From Micromonospora lupini str. Lupac 08 (GTDB taxonomy: Bacteria > Actinomycetota > Actinomycetes > Mycobacteriales > Micromonosporaceae), in assembly GCF_000297395.2 (NCBI RefSeq), contig NZ_HF570108.1, forward strand, positions 4,037,822 to 4,101,821: 64,000 nt of DNA, in the 5' to 3' direction. Position numbers and translations under genes: made by a program. Of the stretch, positions 52,699 through 62,297 are shown piece by piece. The notes under the pieces were generated by a model. The model saw only the letters and a list, made by a program, of their open reading frames with translations, was not told where the DNA came from and ran no database searches. Numbering within the stretch: position 1 is the stretch's first letter; every line of letters starts with the position of its first letter.

Positions 52699-55600
52699 TC
52701 AGAGCAGCGCCGGTTCGATGTAGGCGTTGGAGCGTTCCCGCTGGCGGGCCTGCATCACCCGGGGGTTGTCACCGCCGAAGAGCTGCACCAACTGACCGAA
52801 CGCCTCGTCGTAGAGGGCCCGGCCGGCGTCCGCCTCGCTCTCGGTTGCCTGCCGACTCAACGCCAGGTTGACCGAGGCGGAGAGCGTGTCCGGGTGCTCG
52901 GCGCCCAGCGCCCGGGTCAGCTCCACGTACGCGGTGGTGTCCAGCAGCAGGGCGTTCTCCCGGTCGCCGAGGGCGAACAGGTCGTTGGCCAGGTTGAGGG
53001 TGGCCAGCAGGGTGTGCGGGTGTCGGTCGCCGAGGCTGGTCAGCAACTGGTCGCGGACCCGCTGGGACAGCTCCCGGGCCTGGATGTGGTCGCCCTGCTT
53101 GCGCAGCAGCACACCGAGGTTGTTCAGGCAGGCCAGGGTGATGGCGTGCGACTCGCCGAGCACCTCGTTGTAGCCGTCGCGCAGGCGACGTGCCACCCGC
53201 AGGGCGGTCTGGTTGTCGCCCACCGCCGACCAGGTGGTGGCCAGGGCCATCTCGGCGGAGAGCGTGTCGGCGTGCTCGCCGCCGAGGGTGCGCTGGTAGC
53301 GGACCACGGTCCGCTCGATCAGCCGGTGCGCGTCGGTGAAGCGCCCGAGCTGACGCAGGGTCAGTGCCAGTTCCTTCGCCGTCCGCAGGGTCTCCGGATG
53401 GTCCGCGCCGATCACCTTCTGCTGCGTGGTGTACGTGCGTTGCAGCACGCTGTGCGAGCGCCACAGCTCGCCGGTGTCGCGCAGACCGCGTCCGTAGTTG
53501 CTGGCCGAGGCGAGGGTGGACGGGTCCTCCTCCCCGAAGCGGTCCCTCCGCCGCTCGTGGATGTGCTGGTCGAGCGCGGCGGCGCCGCGGAAGTCGCCGA
53601 CCAGGCGCAGCGACACAGCGAGGTTGTTCTCCGCGGTCAGCGTACGGCCGCTGTCGTCGCCGAAGCTGCGCACGCTCAGCTCCAGGGTGCGCCGGTCCTG
53701 AGCCTCGGCGTCGTGGTAGAGGCCCTGGGCGCGCAGGTCCGCGCCGAGGCTGCGGGCCGTCATCAGGGTGTAGAGGTGCTCCTCGCCGAAGATCCGCCGC
53801 TGCCGGTCGTAGACGTCCCGGTCGATCTCGAACGCACCGTCGAAGTGGCTCTGCGCGCGCAGGACGTTCGCCAGGTGGAAGCGCATCCGCAGCTTGGTGG
53901 GGTCGTCCTGGTCGGTGTCGCGCCACGCGGCCAGCGACTCCTCCGCCAGGGCGCGGCTGGTGTCGTAGTCGCCCCGGCGGTAGAGGTAGCGCACGATGTC
54001 CACGACCAGTTGCCGCGCCTCGTCGACAGTGGACAGGTGCAGACCGCTGGGGCGCACGTGCGGCCACAGCTCGGCGTAGCGCGGCCAGTTGACCGGCTTG
54101 TCGGGGTCGCGTGGGCTGGCGGCGGCGAGCAGCAGCTGGGCCTCCCGGCGGGCCTCCTCGGGGTCGGCCAGCTGGTCCTGGATGACGAGCTGGACCAGCC
54201 GGTGGATCCGCACCGAGTTGTTCTCCGCGTCGACCTGGGCCAGGCCGTAGCGGCCCAGCTCGGCGGTGACCAGGCCCTGCAGGATCGGGTCGGTGAGGGT
54301 CGGGTCGATCGGGGCCATGAAGCTGGCGAAGCGGTCACCGGTGAGCATCGCGACCGGGATCGGCTCCGGCGCGTAGAACGAGCACAGCTCCAGCAGCCGG
54401 GCCGCCGCCGGTTTCTCCTCGCGCAACTGACCGAGGGTGAACAGCCAGGTGGCGGCGAGCGCCTTGGAGTAGCCGGCGGACTGCCGGCCGTCGAGGATGC
54501 GCAGCAGGCCGGGAGTGTCCAACGAGCTGAGGTACTTTTCCACCTGCATGGCGCTGGCCCGCAGGTACGCCGCGCCCTGCTCGACGGCGAGCGGCAGGTC
54601 GCCGAGCTTCTCGGCCACCTGGGCGGCCTCGTCCTCGGTGAGCCCGCGGACCCGGTCGCGCAGCAGTTGGACGCTCTCGGTGCGGTCGAAGACGGTCAGC
54701 TCGGTCGCGGTGGCGTACTCGCTCCAGCTCTGGTCCCGGGTCGTGAGCAGGACGTGGCCGGGGCCCTGCGGCAGCAGCGCCCGGGTGGCGCGGGTGGGTT
54801 TGTCGGCGTTGTCCAGGATGATCAGCCAGCGCCGGTCGGGGCCGGCGCGGCGTAGCGTGTCGAGCACCCGGCGGGCCGCCTCGGCGCCGCCGCCCGTGCC
54901 CAGCCCCATCGCCTGGCCGAGGTCGCCGAGACCGCCCCGGATGCGGTCCTCGCTGTCCGCCGGGATCCACCAGACCAGGTCGTAGTCGCGGCCGAAGCGC
55001 AGCGCGTACTCGGCGGCGAGCTGGGTCTTGCCGACACCGCCGAGGCCGTGCACGACCTGCGTGGCCGAGTCCGGCGAGGTGGTGAGCCGGTCGCGCAGCG
55101 CCTCGAGCTGGGCCGCGCGGCCGACGAACGGCGTCCCGTGCTGGCGGACGTTGGAGATCGTCGGGAACGGGCCGGGGAACCGGCCGACCGTGCGCCCGCC
55201 GACCGTGACCGTCGCCGTTCCGGCCGCCTCCAGCAGCCGGGTCCGCGCGGTGGACGCGTCGGCGTCGGTGAGGTCCACCGGGCTGTGATCGCTGTACGGG
55301 ACGGTCAGCCGCGACTCGTCGACCCGCAACGGCACCAGCACTCCCCCGCCGCCGAGCTGGTCGCGGCCGGTGGCCGTCTTCCACACTTCACCCGCGAGCG
55401 GGGTGCTCGCGTAGTGGCGCGTGAGCACGGCCAGCACCCGGCTGGCGCCGCCGACGGCCCGGTCGAACTCGGCCCGCCCGCCCGCGTGCAGCGGCACGTC
55501 CAGGGCACGGCGATCCACGCGCAGCCCGGCGTCCTCCAACTGATCGGTGATCCACTCGGCCCAGAGCCGGTCGGCCGAGGCGTAGCTGAGCAGTACGGCC

Positions 55601-56610
55601 TGCTCGGCGGTGAGCCGGCTGCGTTCGAACTCGGCAAGGGAGCGGCGTCGGTCCGGCTCGCGCATCGGGTCGAGCTGGGTGATCCGCCCGTCGGTGATCA
55701 CCGAGGCGAGCTGCTCGTACGCGGCCAGCAGCGTGCCGACCTGCTCGGGCCGGTCGCCGAACGCGGCGAGGATCTCCTCGTAGGCGTAGAACGTGCGGTA
55801 TGGCACCTCGATGGTGTTCCAGTAGCGGGCGGCCGCCGCGTCGGAGAGGTGGTCGAGGAACGGGGCGAACTCGGCGCGGACCAGGTCGCGGCCGGTCTCC
55901 AGCTTGCGCAGTTCGGCGTCCTCCACGCGCATCGGCACCGGCAGCAGCAGCGGCGGGTCGTCGGGGCGCTGGCTGCGGATGGAGCGGGCCACCGCCGCCG
56001 CGCCACGGATGCTCTGGGTGGACATGGTGAAGCAGTTGACGACCAGGTCGGGCAGTTGCACGGTGCAGATGCCGGCGACGTCGCTGAGGCCGGTGCGGCT
56101 GTCGATCAGCACGACGTCGTACTCGGCGCGCATCTGCGCCCGGACGGCGTCGATGAACGACGCCCCGCCCTGCCGCTCGTAGAAGTTGGCCCAGTCGAAG
56201 GTGCTCACCAGCCGGGAGTACGCCGAGTCCTGCTGACCGGCGGCCACGAAGTCGATCACGCCGCCGTGGCTGAAGTCCCAGTTCAGCGAGACCGCACGGC
56301 GTTGGATCTTGGCGTGGCCGCTGAGGAGTTCCTGGGAGTCCTCGTCGCGGTTGCGCTGCATCGTCGCGATCGAGTAATCCCAGATCATCTCGATGACACC
56401 GGGGGTGGCCCGCAGCTCCTTGTCGCGCAGGAACGGATGGAAGTAGCGGTGCAGGCCCGGAGACTCCAGGTCCCAGTCGACGACCAGCACCTGCAGACCC
56501 TGGCTGGCCAGGATCCAGGCCACGTTGGCCAGCGCCATCGTGCGGCCGGTGCCGCCCTTGTACGAGTAGAAGGTCACGATCTGGCCGCGTGCCGTCTCGT
56601 TCACCGCCAT
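52699..56610 (-). CDS. FxsT-like ParA/TIR-like/NB-ARC/TPR protein of the fxs system
   Basis: 1303 residues; ATG with GGGAGG 6 nt upstream, 12 bp after the TIR-like gene. Order: ParA-like ATPase (YSYKGGTGRTMALANVAW, VLVVDWDLESPGLHRY); a TIR-like domain (AVLLSYASADRLWAEWI) near residue 340; NB-ARC ATPase with P-loop GLGGVGKTQLA about residue 530; then a long array of kinesin-light-chain-type TPRs (HPETLRTAKELALTLRQLG and similar). Such NLR-like proteins accompany FxSxx peptides. A sensor role for the modified peptide is inferred. Confidence 0.88.
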   Translation of the reverse strand: MAVNETARGQIVTFYSYKGGTGRTMALANVAWILASQGLQVLVVDWDLESPGLHRYFHPFLRDKELRATPGVIEMIWDYSIATMQRNRDEDSQELLSGHAKIQRRAVSLNWDFSHGGVIDFVAAGQQDSAYSRLVSTFDWANFYERQGGASFIDAVRAQMRAEYDVVLIDSRTGLSDVAGICTVQLPDLVVNCFTMSTQSIRGAAAVARSIRSQRPDDPPLLLPVPMRVEDAELRKLETGRDLVRAEFAPFLDHLSDAAAARYWNTIEVPYRTFYAYEEILAAFGDRPEQVGTLLAAYEQLASVITDGRITQLDPMREPDRRRSLAEFERSRLTAEQAVLLSYASADRLWAEWITDQLEDAGLRVDRRALDVPLHAGGRAEFDRAVGGASRVLAVLTRHYASTPLAGEVWKTATGRDQLGGGGVLVPLRVDESRLTVPYSDHSPVDLTDADASTARTRLLEAAGTATVTVGGRTVGRFPGPFPTISNVRQHGTPFVGRAAQLEALRDRLTTSPDSATQVVHGLGGVGKTQLAAEYALRFGRDYDLVWWIPADSEDRIRGGLGDLGQAMGLGTGGGAEAARRVLDTLRRAGPDRRWLIILDNADKPTRATRALLPQGPGHVLLTTRDQSWSEYATATELTVFDRTESVQLLRDRVRGLTEDEAAQVAEKLGDLPLAVEQGAAYLRASAMQVEKYLSSLDTPGLLRILDGRQSAGYSKALAATWLFTLGQLREEKPAAARLLELCSFYAPEPIPVAMLTGDRFASFMAPIDPTLTDPILQGLVTAELGRYGLAQVDAENNSVRIHRLVQLVIQDQLADPEEARREAQLLLAAASPRDPDKPVNWPRYAELWPHVRPSGLHLSTVDEARQLVVDIVRYLYRRGDYDTSRALAEESLAAWRDTDQDDPTKLRMRFHLANVLRAQSHFDGAFEIDRDVYDRQRRIFGEEHLYTLMTARSLGADLRAQGLYHDAEAQDRRTLELSVRSFGDDSGRTLTAENNLAVSLRLVGDFRGAAALDQHIHERRRDRFGEEDPSTLASASNYGRGLRDTGELWRSHSVLQRTYTTQQKVIGADHPETLRTAKELALTLRQLGRFTDAHRLIERTVVRYQRTLGGEHADTLSAEMALATTWSAVGDNQTALRVARRLRDGYNEVLGESHAITLACLNNLGVLLRKQGDHIQARELSQRVRDQLLTSLGDRHPHTLLATLNLANDLFALGDRENALLLDTTAYVELTRALGAEHPDTLSASVNLALSRQATESEADAGRALYDEAFGQLVQLFGGDNPRVMQARQRERSNAYIEPALL

Positions 56611-56622
56611 GGCGTGCCTCCC

Positions 56623-57864
56623 CTAGGGACCTTCGAGGATCGGGCGAAGACCTGAGCCGTCGGTGGGCGGCTCCTGGTAGACCGTGCCCGTGCGGTAGAT
56701 CCGGCCCTGCTCGACCACCAGCACGTCCTCCAGTTCCTCCTGGAAGCGTGCGGAGGTCGCGATCTGGGTGCGCCACACGTCGCGGGTGTTGTGCAGCACG
56801 TGATGCGGGAGCACCCGGGCCAGGGTGTCCCACATCTTGCGGTTGCCGCCGGCGGCCGCGTCGTCGGCGGCCGTCCACGGCACCAGCACCGGCGCCCGCG
56901 GCGAGTCCACGTCGCGGTCGTGGCGAATCAGGCTGACCTGGTAGCGCGGCAGGTCGGCGGACCAGACGTCGACCACCAGCACGACGATCTGATTGTGCGC
57001 CCGCGCCCACTCCCGGACCGCCGCCAGCTCCTCGGCGTCCTCCACCGTCCAGCCGTAGCTCTTGGTGGTGGCGATGGCCCCGGCCCAGCTGCCGATGGGT
57101 ACCTCCAGCTCGGGCCGGTACGGCCGCCAGTCCCGCGAGACCGCGCCGTAGCGGTCCTCGGCGCCGGGCCGGCTGCCGGCCAGCTCGGCGGAGCTGCCGG
57201 CGACCAGCACGATGTGCACGTGCCGGGCACTGGTGGCCCGCTGCACCGCCGTCGACGCGCTCGGGCCGTGGTGCGCCTGCGGCCTCGCCGGCCGGTCGAA
57301 GGCACTTGTCACCTTGGACAGCACGGGACGCTGCGCCGGCCGGTGCAGGGTGTGGTCGCGGGCGGTCTGCACGATGTGCCGGGCGAGCGCGTCGACGAAG
57401 TCCTTGTAGTCGTCCTCGTGCCGTTTGCGCTGCTTGAGGGTGAGCAGCCCGTCCTGGGCGTAGGCGGTGCCGGTCTGGAAGTTGCGGTACTGGAAGCCGG
57501 CGACCGCCTTGGGCAGCCGGTCGCACGGGATCCACTGCACCGGCACGATCGCGGGCGGGCGGACGTTGAACTGCCGCTCGTGCTCGTCGATCCGGTCGGC
57601 GAAGACCTGGAACTCCCGACCGCAGTAGTCGCTGACGACGTACCGGGGTGAGGTGAGCGCGATGAGACAGGCGCTTGTGGACAACGCGTCGGACAGCGTG
57701 TCCGGCCAGGTGCTGCCGAGCAGGATGTGCCCGTCGATGAATCCCGCCTCGTCCCAGTGCAGGGCGGCCAGCCCGGCCACCGCCTCGCTGAGATCGACGA
57801 AGAACTCCTGTATCTGGCTGTTGCGGTTGTCCTCCTGGGCGTAACTCAGGAAAAAGAGTGGCAC
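56623..57864 (-). CDS. fxsC: FxsC-like TIR-domain protein
   Basis: 413 residues; GTG with GGAGG 5 nt upstream. The N-terminal TIR-like domain (PLFFLSYAQEDNRN) keeps a Glu at position 84 in SDYCGREFQVF, where TIR NADases have their catalytic Glu. The C-terminal half is typical of FxsC proteins (HVHIVLVAGSSAELAGSRPG, IVVLVVDVWSADLPRYQ). It shares the operon with the NB-ARC/TPR protein. Confidence 0.85.
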   Translation of the reverse strand: MPLFFLSYAQEDNRNSQIQEFFVDLSEAVAGLAALHWDEAGFIDGHILLGSTWPDTLSDALSTSACLIALTSPRYVVSDYCGREFQVFADRIDEHERQFNVRPPAIVPVQWIPCDRLPKAVAGFQYRNFQTGTAYAQDGLLTLKQRKRHEDDYKDFVDALARHIVQTARDHTLHRPAQRPVLSKVTSAFDRPARPQAHHGPSASTAVQRATSARHVHIVLVAGSSAELAGSRPGAEDRYGAVSRDWRPYRPELEVPIGSWAGAIATTKSYGWTVEDAEELAAVREWARAHNQIVVLVVDVWSADLPRYQVSLIRHDRDVDSPRAPVLVPWTAADDAAAGGNRKMWDTLARVLPHHVLHNTRDVWRTQIATSARFQEELEDVLVVEQGRIYRTGTVYQEPPTDGSGLRPILEGP

Positions 57865-57997
57865 GCCCGCCTCCGCTCACGGGTTCCACGACCGGTAGGC
57901 ACAGTATAGGACCGTCGATGCCAGCCCAGCCGAGTCGCGATCATCGCTGCGGGCCCGGGAAGAGTCATATGCCCGACGGTTTCGGGTAGACGGGGCC

Positions 57998-59320
57998 GTG
58001 TCCGACGGAATTCGGGTGGTCGTGATCGGCGCCGGGATGTCCGGTCTCGCCGCAGCGGCAGCGCTGTGTCGGGCCGGCGCGCGGGTGCGGGTGTTGGAGG
58101 CCCGCGGCCGCGTCGGGGGGCGGGCGCTGACCCGGTGGCTGCCCGACGGCACCCAGCTCGACCTGGGCGCCCAGTGGATCGGCCCGACCCAGGACCGGAT
58201 GTACGCGCTGGTCGCCGAGCACGGGCTGGTCACCTTCGCCTCGGCGGCCTTCGGCGCGTCCACTCTGCTCTGGGGCGGCGCGCGGCGGCCCGACCCGCCG
58301 GCGCCTGTCGCGCGGGTGCTCGGCGTGCTCGACGAGTACGCCGCCGCGGTGGACCCGGCCGCGCCGTGGGAGGCGCACGAGGCGGCCCGGTGGGACGCGA
58401 CGACGCTCGGCTGCTGGCTGCGCGCCACGGCCGGCGACACCGACACCGCCGACTACCTGGGACGACTGCTCGCCGGCGGGCTGCTGGCCACCGGCGCGGA
58501 CGAGGTGTCCCTGCTGCACCTGCTGTTCTACCTTCGCGGCGCGGGCGGCACCGGACCGCTGCTCGGCATGGCCGGGGGCGCGCAGCAGGACCGGATCGTG
58601 GGCGGGCCGCCGGCGCTGGCCGAGCGGATGGCGGCCGGACTACCGCCGGGGACGCTACGACTGGGCGCCGCCGTGCACACCATCGCGCAGGACGCCCACG
58701 GCGTGACGGTGTGCACCGGCTCCGGACGCGTCGAGGGTGACGCGGTGGTGGTCGCGTTGGCGCCGGCGCTGGCCGGCCGGATCCGGTACGACCCGCCACT
58801 GCCGCCGCTGCGCGACGGCCTGACGCAGCGGATGCCGATGGGGTCGGCGTGGAAGGTGCACGCCGTCTACCCCGAGCCGTTCTGGCGAGCCGACGGGCGC
58901 TCCGGCGTTTCCACAAGCAGTTCCGGCCCGCTCACCGAGACGGTGGACAACTCCACGCCGACCTCGCCGCGCGGCGTACTGACCGGGTTCAGCTACGCCG
59001 GCGACGCCGCCGCGCTGCGGGAGATGTCCCCGGCGCGGCGGCGCGAGTGCGTGCGGGAAGCCTTCGCCGCCGTGGTCGGGCCGCGGGCGGCCGATCCGAT
59101 CGCGCTCGTCGAGTACGACTGGTCGGCCGACGAGTGGACGCGGGGTTGTTTCGGTGGAGTGCTCACCCCCGGGGCGTGGCGTACGTACGGGCCGCGGCTG
59201 CGGACGCCGGTCGGGCGGGTGCACTGGGCGGGCACCGAGACGGCGACCCGCTGGGCCGGCTATCTGGAGGGGGCGGTGCGCGCCGGCGAGCGCGCGGCGG
59301 CCGAGGTGCTCGCCTCCTGA
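57998..59320 (+). CDS. FAD-dependent amine oxidase
   Basis: 440 residues from GTG 57998. N-terminal dinucleotide motif VVVIGAGMSGLAAAAAL with GGRALTRWLPDGTQLDLGAQWIG matches flavin monoamine oxidases, and the C-terminal VHWAGTETATRWAGYLEGAV is the family FAD-binding end. It diverges from FxsC across 133 bp. Whether it belongs to the fxs system is unclear. Confidence 0.88.
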   Translation: MSDGIRVVVIGAGMSGLAAAAALCRAGARVRVLEARGRVGGRALTRWLPDGTQLDLGAQWIGPTQDRMYALVAEHGLVTFASAAFGASTLLWGGARRPDPPAPVARVLGVLDEYAAAVDPAAPWEAHEAARWDATTLGCWLRATAGDTDTADYLGRLLAGGLLATGADEVSLLHLLFYLRGAGGTGPLLGMAGGAQQDRIVGGPPALAERMAAGLPPGTLRLGAAVHTIAQDAHGVTVCTGSGRVEGDAVVVALAPALAGRIRYDPPLPPLRDGLTQRMPMGSAWKVHAVYPEPFWRADGRSGVSTSSSGPLTETVDNSTPTSPRGVLTGFSYAGDAAALREMSPARRRECVREAFAAVVGPRAADPIALVEYDWSADEWTRGCFGGVLTPGAWRTYGPRLRTPVGRVHWAGTETATRWAGYLEGAVRAGERAAAEVLAS

Positions 59321-59328
59321 GGACGTGA

Positions 59329-59370
59329 CCGTGGCCGGCCCGGTCTTCGGCGGGACCGGGCCGGCCACGG
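59329..59370 (+). terminator. Strong hairpin after the amine oxidase gene
   Basis: Perfect 17-bp arms (59329-59345 and 59354-59370) with an 8-nt loop directly after the stop at 59320. Confidence 0.85.
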
Positions 59371-59382
59371 CCCTGGGTGCGA

Positions 59383-59424
59383 CCCGCGCCGGCCGGTCCG
59401 ATGAGTCGACCGGGCCGGCGCGGG
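59383..59424 (-). terminator. Second hairpin, serving the converging gene
   Basis: Nearly perfect arms (about 59383-59398 and 59408-59424, one base bulged) sit just downstream of the minus-strand gene ending at 59433, in tandem with the preceding hairpin. Confidence 0.7.
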
Positions 59425-59432
59425 CGCCCCGG

Positions 59433-62069
59433 TCAGGGGTAGGTGGTCAGGTACACCGTCTGGTTGGCCGCGTTCGCGGTGCCACCAGCGTTGTTGATCA
59501 CCCGGTTGATGGTGCCGACGCCACCGAGCGAGACGGTGACCATGTTCGTGAAGCGGACGTTCGAGTTGACCGGCACCTCGAAGGACCGTTCCTCGACCAC
59601 CGCAGGGTTGACGTTGAAGTAGCTGTAGCTGCCCAGCCCGTACGCCTGGTGACTGGTCACCGAGTCGGCGACCTTGTACGCGGCGTAGCCCCGGGTCGAC
59701 CCGTTCATCCAGGCCGCCTGGTTCGGTACGTCGTAGGGCAGCTCGTTCTGGTAGAAGTACGTCCGGCCGCCGTTGCCGTTCCAGAGGGTCTGGTACTTCT
59801 GGTAGTGCTCGACGAAGAGGCCGTACATGGTGACGTTGTCGCCGTTGACGGTGAGCCCGGTGTCGGCGGTGTTCAGCGTCCACCCGGTGGGTACGCCCGA
59901 GGCGGCGTGGTCGGCCCGCCACAGCCACATGTGGTCACCGATCACGTTGTCGCTGTTGACGGTGAGCGTGTTGGTGGCCTTGCCGACGTGCGGTCCGCCG
60001 ATGCGGAAGAACACGTCGTGCAGCGAGGTCGGGTTCGTGGCGTGGCTCGCGGACGAGCCGGACGGCCCGACCTCCATCAGCACCGGCGAGTTGGTCGTGC
60101 CGGCCTCGAACATCAGGCCGGCGACCTTGACGCCGTCCACGTCGGCGACCCGCATCCCCACGCTGCCGTTGTCGGCCTGGATGGTGGCCAGGCCGAGGCC
60201 GAGGACGACGGTGTCGGCCCGGTTGATCTGGATCGGCTCGGTGACGTGGTGCACGCCCGGCGTGAAGAGCAGGTGCTTCCCCTGGGCGACGGCGGCGTTG
60301 ATGGTGGCCGCGCTGGTGCCGGGCTGGACGACGTAGAACTGCGACAGCGAGATCGACGAGCCGGCCGGAGTCTTGTTGTACCAGCTCGTGCCGGTCGAGT
60401 TGGTGCGCAGGCCGGGCACGAAGACCCGGTACTCACCGGTGCCGTCGACGTACAGGAACGGCTTCTCCCGCACCTGCGGGGTCTGCGCGATGACTGTGTG
60501 CGACGGGTTGGGGAAGCTCGGCGCGGGCGCGCCGACGACGCCCTGGAACACCATGTTCCAGACCGAGCCGGTCCAGCCGTTGCCGAACTCGCTGTTGCGG
60601 GAGTACCACTGCTGCTGCGAGCCGGAGACGACCAGGCCGTCGACGCGGGTGTCGGCCAGCAGGCCACCGCTGGACCAGCCGTCGCCGCCGTTCCAGAGCT
60701 GGATCTGGTTCTGCGCGCCGCGCAGGTGCATCCGCCGGTACGGCGCGGCCTGCGACACCGCCCAGCGCTCCACGGTCTGCCCGGCGGGCAGGGTCACCGA
60801 GAGGTTCTCCGCGGCCCGCCAGAAGTTCTGCGTGGCGTTGCCGCCCATCCAGAACGCCTCGGTGCGGACGTGACCGTTGAGGTTGACGTCGTCGGGGCTC
60901 AGGCCGAGGCCGGCCACCTGGGTGAAGAAGCCGAGGTTGACGTCGGCGGTGTAGGTGCCCGGCTTGAACAGCACGGCGTAGCGCTGCGGGCCGAACTGGT
61001 TGGTCTCCTGCTGGGTGAAGAGGGTGTTCAGTCGACTCTGGATGGTCGACGTGGGCGTGCTGGGGTCGAAGACGTACGTGTTCGGCCCGAGGTTGGGGTT
61101 GTACGGGTCGGTGGTGCCGACCGGGGGTTCGGTGGTGCCGCCGCCTGTCGTGTTCACCGCCAGCTCCCAGAGCGAGTAGCCGTAGGCGGTGCCCCGGGCG
61201 GTGCCGTACACCCGCAGGTAGCGTCCGCTGCCGGCGACGGTGAGGCTCTGCGTGCCGCCGGTGGCGGTGGTGGTGGAGTAGACGGTGGTCCAGGTGGTGC
61301 CGTCGGGCGAGGTCTGGAGCTGGAAGGCCCGGGCGTACGCGGCCTCCCAGGTGAGCGTCACGCGGCAGATCGTGCGGGTGCTGCCGAGGTCGGCGCGCAG
61401 CCACTGCGGGTCGCTGGCGGCGCTGGCCCAGCGGGTGCCGGTGTTGCCGTCGACGGCGGCCGACGCCGGGGTGCCGGCGTTCTCGGTGGACGAGGCGGTC
61501 ACCGGGCTGCCCTGCGCGACGTTGGTGCTGCCGCAGGTGGACGTGCCGCCGCCGGTCTCGCCGTAGACCTGGAACTCCCAGAGCGAGTAGCCGTAGGCGG
61601 TGCCCCGGGCGGTGCCGTACATGCGCACGTACCGGCCGGCGCCGGTGACGGTGAGGTTCTGCGTGCCGCCGGTGCCGGTGGTGGTCGAGGAGATGGTCGT
61701 CCAGGTCGCTCCGTCGTCGGAGGTCTGGATCTGGAAGGCGCGACCGTAGGCGCCCTCCCAGAGCAGGTTGACCTGGCTGATGGTGGCCCGCGCGCCCAGG
61801 TCGACCTGGATCCACTGGGGGTCGCTGAAGGCGCTGGCCCAGCGGGTGCCGGTGTTGCCGTCGACGGCGGCCGACGCGGGGGTGCCGGCGTTCTCGGAGG
61901 AGGAGGCGGTCGCCGGACGACCCTGTGACAGCAGGGTGGGGGCGGCCTGCGCCGGGGCGGTGGCGACGGCCGGGGTCAGGGCCGCGACAAGTGTCACGGC
62001 GAGCCCGGCGAGGAGGTGCCGGACGGTCCGCCGGGGACGCGGGCGTACGGATGTAGCACGAGATGTCAT
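59433..62069 (-). CDS. Secreted protein: two discoidin/CBM32-like domains plus right-handed beta-helix
   Basis: 878 residues. Signal peptide with RRTVRHLLAGLAVTLVAAL and likely cleavage at AQA-AP. Two near-identical F5/8-type C repeats follow (SSENAGTPASAAVDGNTGTR and its copy, each ending YGYSLWE), sugar-binding modules. The C-terminal 560 residues form a beta-helix of the type found in pectate-lyase-like or glycanase proteins (YAVLFKPGTYTADVNLGFF). It probably degrades extracellular polysaccharide; substrate unknown. A palindromic operator lies upstream. Confidence 0.8.
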   Translation of the reverse strand: MTSRATSVRPRPRRTVRHLLAGLAVTLVAALTPAVATAPAQAAPTLLSQGRPATASSSENAGTPASAAVDGNTGTRWASAFSDPQWIQVDLGARATISQVNLLWEGAYGRAFQIQTSDDGATWTTISSTTTGTGGTQNLTVTGAGRYVRMYGTARGTAYGYSLWEFQVYGETGGGTSTCGSTNVAQGSPVTASSTENAGTPASAAVDGNTGTRWASAASDPQWLRADLGSTRTICRVTLTWEAAYARAFQLQTSPDGTTWTTVYSTTTATGGTQSLTVAGSGRYLRVYGTARGTAYGYSLWELAVNTTGGGTTEPPVGTTDPYNPNLGPNTYVFDPSTPTSTIQSRLNTLFTQQETNQFGPQRYAVLFKPGTYTADVNLGFFTQVAGLGLSPDDVNLNGHVRTEAFWMGGNATQNFWRAAENLSVTLPAGQTVERWAVSQAAPYRRMHLRGAQNQIQLWNGGDGWSSGGLLADTRVDGLVVSGSQQQWYSRNSEFGNGWTGSVWNMVFQGVVGAPAPSFPNPSHTVIAQTPQVREKPFLYVDGTGEYRVFVPGLRTNSTGTSWYNKTPAGSSISLSQFYVVQPGTSAATINAAVAQGKHLLFTPGVHHVTEPIQINRADTVVLGLGLATIQADNGSVGMRVADVDGVKVAGLMFEAGTTNSPVLMEVGPSGSSASHATNPTSLHDVFFRIGGPHVGKATNTLTVNSDNVIGDHMWLWRADHAASGVPTGWTLNTADTGLTVNGDNVTMYGLFVEHYQKYQTLWNGNGGRTYFYQNELPYDVPNQAAWMNGSTRGYAAYKVADSVTSHQAYGLGSYSYFNVNPAVVEERSFEVPVNSNVRFTNMVTVSLGGVGTINRVINNAGGTANAANQTVYLTTYP

Positions 62070-62171
62070 GACATCGCCTGTCGATAGGGCGTTACGGACG
62101 CCACGCGGGTGGAGGATCGGATTTCGCCCGTGGTGCCATGGGTGGTGCCGCCGATGCGGCGCCGCGGGTCG

Positions 62172-62183
62172 GAGAGCGCTCTC
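62172..62183 (-). promoter_or_regulatory. Perfect 12-bp palindrome, LacI-type operator
   Basis: GAGAGCGCTCTC sits about 100 bp upstream of the secreted protein gene. It resembles operators of LacI-type repressors that control actinomycete glycanase genes. No LacI gene is in the window. Confidence 0.55.
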
Positions 62184-62297
62184 GTAGGAGTGTTGCGGCG
62201 AGATTGCGGCGGCGTCAAGACATCGATCTATAACTTCGTTATTTATCCCGAGCTTCGGGTTTTGTGTAATTTGCCGAGGGCGGTGCCGTCGCCCCGC

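Noticed and set aside
59154..61928. Plus-strand frame opposite the discoidin/beta-helix gene
   Set aside because: Shadow frame full of GGxGG and VxR repeats; the minus-strand protein has a clear signal peptide and domains.
62231..62243. loxP-like ATAACTTCGTTAT
   Set aside because: Only one 13-bp half resembling part of a loxP arm, without spacer or partner arm; chance in an AT-rich promoter.
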